Assembly (NCBI GenBank): GCA_934525595.1
Contig: CAKSZJ010000010.1
Location: 1-64,000, forward strand
Direction: 5' to 3'
DNA: 64,000 nucleotides
DNA from: an uncultured Chiayiivirga sp.
GTDB taxonomy: Bacteria; Pseudomonadota; Gammaproteobacteria; Xanthomonadales; Xanthomonadaceae
Part shown: in pieces, positions 60,077-64,000 of the stretch
Position numbering within the stretch: position 1 is the stretch's first letter
Layout: each line of letters starts with the position of its first letter
Made by a program: the position numbers and the translations under genes
Notes under the pieces: generated by a model
What the model was told of the DNA's origin: nothing
The model's database searches: none
What the model saw: only the letters and a program-made list of their open reading frames with translations

Positions 60077-61732
60077 ATGTCCCTTGCTGACCGGTTCATC
60101 ACCCACGTGGTCGAGAACCAGGCACCGCCGCTGGGGGATTACGACGCCTTCGCGACCGACATTGCCCTGCAGGAGGCGTTGGAGCGCGAGGGAGGGGGAT
60201 GGGCGCGCGACGCGCTGGCGGCGTTCGGCCCAGTGGCCGGCGGCGAGGCGATGGCCCTGGGGGCTCTCGCGAACCAGCATCGCCCCGCATTTCGGCCCTG
60301 CGACGCCTTCGGCAACCGCATCGACGAAGTGGCGTTCCATCCGTCCTATCACCGCCTGATGCAGCTGGGCGTCGAACACGGCGTGCCGAACTTTTCCTGG
60401 CGTCACGAAGGCCGCCCCGGCGCACACGTGGCGCGCGCCGCGCTCGCCTATCTGCACATGCAGCCCGAACAGGGCAACAACTGCCCGCTCACCATGACCC
60501 ACGCCTGCGTGCCGACGCTGCGCCAGCAGCCCGCGCTGGCGCGCGAGTGGCTGCCGCGTATCCTGGCGCCGCGCTATGACGGTCGCGCGGTGCCGGCCGA
60601 CGCCAAGCCCGGCAACACCATCGGCATGGGCATGACCGAGAAGCAGGGCGGCTCGGACGTGCGCAGCAACACCACCCGCGCCGCGCCGGTCGGATCGCCC
60701 GGGCCGGGCGAAGCCTACGAGCTGGTCGGGCACAAGTTCTTCTTCTCCGCCCCGATGAGCGACGCCTTCCTGGTGCTGGCGCAGGCCGCCGGCGGCCTGT
60801 CCTGCTTCCTGATGCCGCGCTTCCTGCCCGACGGCGCCCGCAACGCCATCCGCATCCAGCGTCTCAAGGACAAGCTCGGGGACTGGTCGAACGCCAGCTC
60901 CGAAGTCGAATTCACCGGTGCGCTGGCCTGGCTGGTCGGCGAGGAAGGGCGCGGCGTGGCTGCCATCCTGGAGATGGTTGCGCTCACTCGCCAGGACTGC
61001 ATGATCGGTTCGGCCGGCATTATGCGCCAGGCGCTGGTGCGGGCCATCCACCACGCGCGCGGCCGGCGCGCCTTCGGCAGGCGGCTGGTGGAGCAGGCGC
61101 TGATGAAGAACGTGCTCGCCGATCTGGTGCTCGAGTCCGAGGCGGCGATGGCGCTGACCATGCGGGTGGCGCGCGCGATCGACGCCTCGCCGCGCGATCC
61201 GGCCGAGGCCGCGTTCGCGCGCGTTGCCACCGCCATCGGCAAGTACCACGTCTGCAAGCGCTGTCCGCCGATGGTGAACGAGGCGCAGGAGTGCCTCGGC
61301 GGCAGCGGCTACATCGAGGAATCGATCCTGCCGCGCCTCTATCGGCAGGCACCGGTGAACTCGATCTGGGAAGGCAGCGGCAACATCCAGTGCCTGGACC
61401 TGCTGCGCGCGCTGCGGCGCGAACCGGCGACGCGCGAGGCGCTGCTGGCCGAACTGGCCGGCGTGGCCGGAGAAAGTCGCCGCTTGGACGAGGAGGCGCG
61501 CTGGATCGAACGCACTCTGGACGACGACGGCGCTCTGGAATCGCGCGCCCGCCTGCTGACCGAGCGAACCGCGCTGGCGCTGGAGGCGGCGGCGTTGCTC
61601 CGTTCCGGCCGGCAGGACGTCGCGGGGCTGTTCGTCGCCACCCGTCTGGACGGCCAGCGCGGCCAGTGCTTCGGCACCCTGCCGGCGAATGCGCCGTTCG
61701 ACGCGCTGATCGAGCGCGCGTTCCCGGCGTAG
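60077..61732 (+). CDS. AidB-type acyl-CoA dehydrogenase
   Basis: 551 residues; E. coli AidB is 541. The segment [18 protein letters not shown] and the long N-terminal region ([12 protein letters not shown]) are AidB hallmarks that separate it from ordinary acyl-CoA dehydrogenases; further FAD/ACAD motifs [12 protein letters not shown] and [15 protein letters not shown] follow. AidB is an FAD flavoprotein induced by alkylation stress and able to bind DNA; its real substrate is unsettled. ATG at 60077 preceded by ggaggtg. Symbol withheld because the E. coli regulon (Ada) is not shown here. Confidence 0.88.
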   Translation: MSLADRFITHVVENQAPPLGDYDAFATDIALQEALEREGGGWARDALAAFGPVAGGEAMALGALANQHRPAFRPCDAFGNRIDEVAFHPSYHRLMQLGVEHGVPNFSWRHEGRPGAHVARAALAYLHMQPEQGNNCPLTMTHACVPTLRQQPALAREWLPRILAPRYDGRAVPADAKPGNTIGMGMTEKQGGSDVRSNTTRAAPVGSPGPGEAYELVGHKFFFSAPMSDAFLVLAQAAGGLSCFLMPRFLPDGARNAIRIQRLKDKLGDWSNASSEVEFTGALAWLVGEEGRGVAAILEMVALTRQDCMIGSAGIMRQALVRAIHHARGRRAFGRRLVEQALMKNVLADLVLESEAAMALTMRVARAIDASPRDPAEAAFARVATAIGKYHVCKRCPPMVNEAQECLGGSGYIEESILPRLYRQAPVNSIWEGSGNIQCLDLLRALRREPATREALLAELAGVAGESRRLDEEARWIERTLDDDGALESRARLLTERTALALEAAALLRSGRQDVAGLFVATRLDGQRGQCFGTLPANAPFDALIERAFPA

Positions 61733-61771
61733 GCGGAGACGTGCGGCTGCGGGCAGGCGGGAGGCTTCCGG

Positions 61772-61777
61772 TAGAAT
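61772..61777 (+). promoter_or_regulatory. Candidate gltX promoter -10
   Basis: TAGAAT, 29 nt before the gltX ATG and 40 bp after the AidB-like stop. No clear -35. Confidence 0.45.
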
Positions 61778-61805
61778 CGAGGGCTTTCCCGATTCCGGTT
61801 CCGCC

Positions 61806-63218
61806 ATGACCTGCCGCACCCGCTTTGCCCCCAGCCCCACCGGATTCCTGCACATCGGTGGCGCGCGTACCGCACTCTACTGCTGGCTGGAAGCGCGCCG
61901 CCGCGGCGGCCAGTTCATCCTGCGCATCGAGGATACCGATCGCGAGCGTTCCACGCAGGCTGCGGTCGACGGCATCCTGGAAGGCATGCGCTGGCTCGGA
62001 CTGGACCACGATGAAGGCCCGTTCTATCAGACCCTGCGCATGGACCGCTATCGGCAGGTGGCCGAAGACCTGGTGAAGGCCGGCAAGGCCTACTACGCCT
62101 ACGAATCGCGCGAGGAAATCGAGGCCATGCGCGAGAAGGCCATGGCCGAAGGGCGCAAGCCGCGCTACGACGGCCATTACCGTGATCGCAACGAGCCGCT
62201 CCGCGACGATCCCAACCGCGTGATCCGTTTCCGCAATCCGCAGGAGGGCAGCGTGGTGTTCGACGACCGGGTGCGCGGCCGCATCGAGATCGCCAACGAA
62301 GAGCTGGACGACCTCATCATCTGGCGCTCGGATGACCATCCCACCTACAACTTCGCGGTGGTGGTGGACGACATCGACATGGGCATCACCGAGGTGATCC
62401 GCGGCGAGGACCACATCAACAACACGCCGCGCCAGATCAATATCTACCGCGCCCTGGGCGCCACGCCGCCGGCGTTCGCGCACTTGCCGATGATCCACGG
62501 CCCGGACGGTGCCAAGCTCTCCAAGCGCCATGGCGCGGTCGGCGTGATGCAGTACCGCGACGACGGCTACCTGCCGCACGCCCTGCTCAACTACATCGCG
62601 CGCCTGGGCTGGTCGCACGGCGACCAGGAGATCTTCTCGATCGCGCAGATGATCGAGCTGTTTCAGGTCGAGGACGTCAACAAGGCGCCTTCGCGCTTCG
62701 ACTTCGACAAGCTCGCCTGGCTCAACCAGCACTACCTCAAGAGCGACGATCCGCTGGAGATCGTGCCGTACCTGATGTGGCACCTGCACAACGAGGGCAT
62801 CGATCCGGAGCGCGGTCCGGATCCTGCCGATGTGGTGGTGGCGCTGCGCGAGCGGGTCAAGACCCTCAAGGAGATGGCCGAGCGTGCGCGGGTCTGGTAT
62901 CTGGGCGTGGAGCAGTGGGACCAGGCCGCGGTGTCCAGGCATCTGCTACCGGCCGGCGAGGTGTTGCGCGACGCGCGCGCGCGCCTTGCCGCGCTGGAGG
63001 CGTGGACGCCCGAGGCCATCGACGCGGCGCTGCGCGCCTGCGCCGAGGCGCAGGGACTCGGGTTGGGCAAGGTGGCCCAGCCGCTGCGGGTGGCCATGAC
63101 CGGCTCGCAGGTATCGCCCTCGATCGACTGGACGATCCTCCTGTGCGGGCGCGAAGGGGCGCTGGCGCGGCTCGACCGCGCGCGCGACATCGTGGCCTCC
63201 GGAATGCTGCCCGGCTGA
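61806..63218 (+). CDS. gltX: Glutamyl-tRNA synthetase
   Basis: 470 residues, class I. HIGH-type box [15 protein letters not shown] (11-25) and KLSKRHG in the KMSKS position, plus the discriminating C-terminal anticodon-binding cage domain. It charges tRNA-Glu. No frameshift or missing motif. zur follows after 74 bp with what looks like its own promoter. Confidence 0.96.
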   Translation: MTCRTRFAPSPTGFLHIGGARTALYCWLEARRRGGQFILRIEDTDRERSTQAAVDGILEGMRWLGLDHDEGPFYQTLRMDRYRQVAEDLVKAGKAYYAYESREEIEAMREKAMAEGRKPRYDGHYRDRNEPLRDDPNRVIRFRNPQEGSVVFDDRVRGRIEIANEELDDLIIWRSDDHPTYNFAVVVDDIDMGITEVIRGEDHINNTPRQINIYRALGATPPAFAHLPMIHGPDGAKLSKRHGAVGVMQYRDDGYLPHALLNYIARLGWSHGDQEIFSIAQMIELFQVEDVNKAPSRFDFDKLAWLNQHYLKSDDPLEIVPYLMWHLHNEGIDPERGPDPADVVVALRERVKTLKEMAERARVWYLGVEQWDQAAVSRHLLPAGEVLRDARARLAALEAWTPEAIDAALRACAEAQGLGLGKVAQPLRVAMTGSQVSPSIDWTILLCGREGALARLDRARDIVASGMLPG

Positions 63219-63275
63219 CTGTCTGACTCGCCGATGAGGCCGGGCGCAGGCCGCGAAAGGCGCGCCGGACGGCGA

Positions 63276-63284
63276 TGCTATGAT
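63276..63284 (+). promoter_or_regulatory. Extended -10 promoter of zur
   Basis: TG-C-TATGAT (63276-63284) is an extended -10 element. The ATG at 63293 is only 8 nt past it, so the transcript would have a leader of about zero to two nt, and no ribosome site is present. Confidence 0.5.
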
Positions 63285-63292
63285 CCCGGCCG

Positions 63293-63781
63293 ATGGCTCC
63301 GATCCCCCACCAGCACTGCGCTCATCCTGACGATCACGTGCACGATCGCGAGGCGTTCGTGCGCGAGGTGATGGCGGTGTGCGACGAGCGCGGCCTGCGG
63401 CTCACGCCGCTGCGCGAGCGGGTATTGCGGCTGGTGGCGGAGGCCGAGCTGCCGGTGAAGGCCTATGACCTGATGGATCAGCTGCGCGACGATCGCGGCC
63501 CGGCGGCGCCGCCCACGGTATACCGCGCGCTGGATTTCCTGCTCGAGAACGGCTTCATCCACAAGCTGGAGTCGATCAACGCCTACATCGGCTGCCACCA
63601 GCCGCGCCTTCCGCACTCGGTGCCGTTCCTGATCTGCGAGGACTGCGGGCGGGCCGTCGAGATGGAGGACGAGCGCGCCACCCGTCTGCTGACCGAGCAG
63701 GCATACGCGCTGGGATTCCGTCCGCTGGCGCAGACCCTGGAAGTGCACGGGCGCTGCGCCCGCTGTGCGGAGCCCGAGTGA
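63293..63781 (+). CDS. zur: Fur-family zinc uptake regulator Zur
   Basis: 162 residues. A His-rich N-terminus (HQHCAHPDDHVHD), a winged helix (RLTPLRERVLRLV, then PPTVYRALDFLLENGFIHKLE) and two CxxC zinc sites (CEDCG; CARC) at about 119-122 and 154-157. The Zur subgroup is favoured over Fur by the APPTVYRALDFLLE helix and YIGCHQ segment. It represses zinc-uptake genes when zinc is ample. A start at an internal Met (residue 27) would be needed for a longer leader but would remove part of the normal N-terminus. Confidence 0.88.
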   Translation: MAPIPHQHCAHPDDHVHDREAFVREVMAVCDERGLRLTPLRERVLRLVAEAELPVKAYDLMDQLRDDRGPAAPPTVYRALDFLLENGFIHKLESINAYIGCHQPRLPHSVPFLICEDCGRAVEMEDERATRLLTEQAYALGFRPLAQTLEVHGRCARCAEPE

Positions 63782-63783
63782 GC

Positions 63784-64000
63784 ATGGCGGGAAGCGTGCG
63801 CGGGAGATGGCGTCTTGCGCTGTGCCTGGCCGTGACGGCGCTGGCCGCTGCGGCGCAGGTGCCAGGGCCGTCAGAATCATCGGTACAGCCGCAGTCCGGG
63901 GATGGCTTCGTCGGGCCGCCTGCCCTGATTCCCGCCGGCGATCCGGCCTCTTCGGAATTCGTCGGCCCGGTGCTGGTGGGGCCGTTCGCGATCCTCGACA
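63784..64000 (+). CDS. Exported protein, truncated by the window end
   Basis: 72 codons are visible, open to the end of the window. A signal peptide (about 1-24, WRLALCLAVTALAAAAQ) is followed by a Pro/Gly/Ser-rich stretch with the repeated short motif FVGP (GFVGPPALIPAGDP and EFVGPVLVGP). A GTG at 63778 (GTGAGC, overlapping the zur stop) is an alternative start two codons earlier. It follows zur by 2 bp and is likely co-transcribed; function not recognisable. Confidence 0.6.
   Translation, partial: MAGSVRGRWRLALCLAVTALAAAAQVPGPSESSVQPQSGDGFVGPPALIPAGDPASSEFVGPVLVGPFAILD

Overview
The window is a dense, high-GC, mobile-element-free piece of chromosome from a gammaproteobacterium of the Xanthomonadaceae/Rhodanobacteraceae group (Lysobacterales). 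The assignment is inference from gene order and content: the minor-pilin operon fimT-pilV-pilW-pilX-pilY1-pilE; the kdsD-kdsC-lptCAB-rpoN-hpf-ptsN cluster extended by hprK and rapZ; an ibaG-murA pair; short palindromic repeats headed by GTAG, like those known from Stenotrophomonas; a CRP/Clp-type site before a secreted protease; and a secreted protein ending in a GFE-type tail. No tRNA, rRNA, IS element, prophage or CRISPR array was seen.

Layout. 0.2-7.8 kb (minus): type IV pilus minor pilins and the PilY1 tip protein, closed by a clear terminator. 8-13.6 kb: nucleotide nucleosidase ppnN, then divergent serA and a D-2-hydroxyacid dehydrogenase (a known metabolic couple), then a TraB/GumN protein. 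13.6-16.8 kb (minus): metG, an RnfA-like membrane protein and RnfB. 16.9-26.3 kb: mrp, a compound minisatellite, then the ten-gene cluster for LPS transport, sigma-54 and nitrogen PTS signalling (rapZ, hprK, ptsN, hpf, rpoN, lptB, lptA, lptC, kdsC, kdsD). 26.4-28 kb: ibaG-murA. 28.1-34 kb: a CzcCBA-type divalent-metal efflux pump with a small cysteine-rich leader protein. 34.3-40.2 kb: dodecin, a DUF3108 protein, purN-purM, and divergent DUF2066-AI-2E permease-hda. 40.2-46.2 kb: a small unknown gene, an alkyltransferase-like protein, a rhomboid protease, a secreted unknown, RNase R, RlmB and glutathione peroxidase. 46.2-48.9 kb (minus): an enoyl-CoA hydratase followed by a shrunken rnfC-rnfD-nth operon. 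49.1-53.1 kb: a Mip-like FKBP, a Nudix CoA pyrophosphatase, a membrane-anchored nuclease-fold protein, a phasin and an unknown. 53.3-60 kb: parC, a large secreted subtilase and an orphan GspH/FimT pseudopilin. 60-64 kb: an AidB-type acyl-CoA dehydrogenase, gltX, zur and a truncated secreted protein.

The most unusual content is a split, stripped-down Rnf system. RnfB is intact. RnfC is reduced to its two-[4Fe-4S] ferredoxin domain, RnfD has lost the segment that carries covalent FMN, and the putative RnfA has lost its cluster cysteines. RnfG and RnfE are absent from the window. The second half is translationally coupled to endonuclease III (nth). All the iron-sulfur parts that remain are intact and all the flavin parts are gone, which looks more like repurposing than random decay. 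Also notable are a 13-bp VNTR nested inside a higher-order repeat between mrp and rapZ, a ParC with Leu at the quinolone-determining Ser80 position, and the promoter architecture of the subtilase gene.
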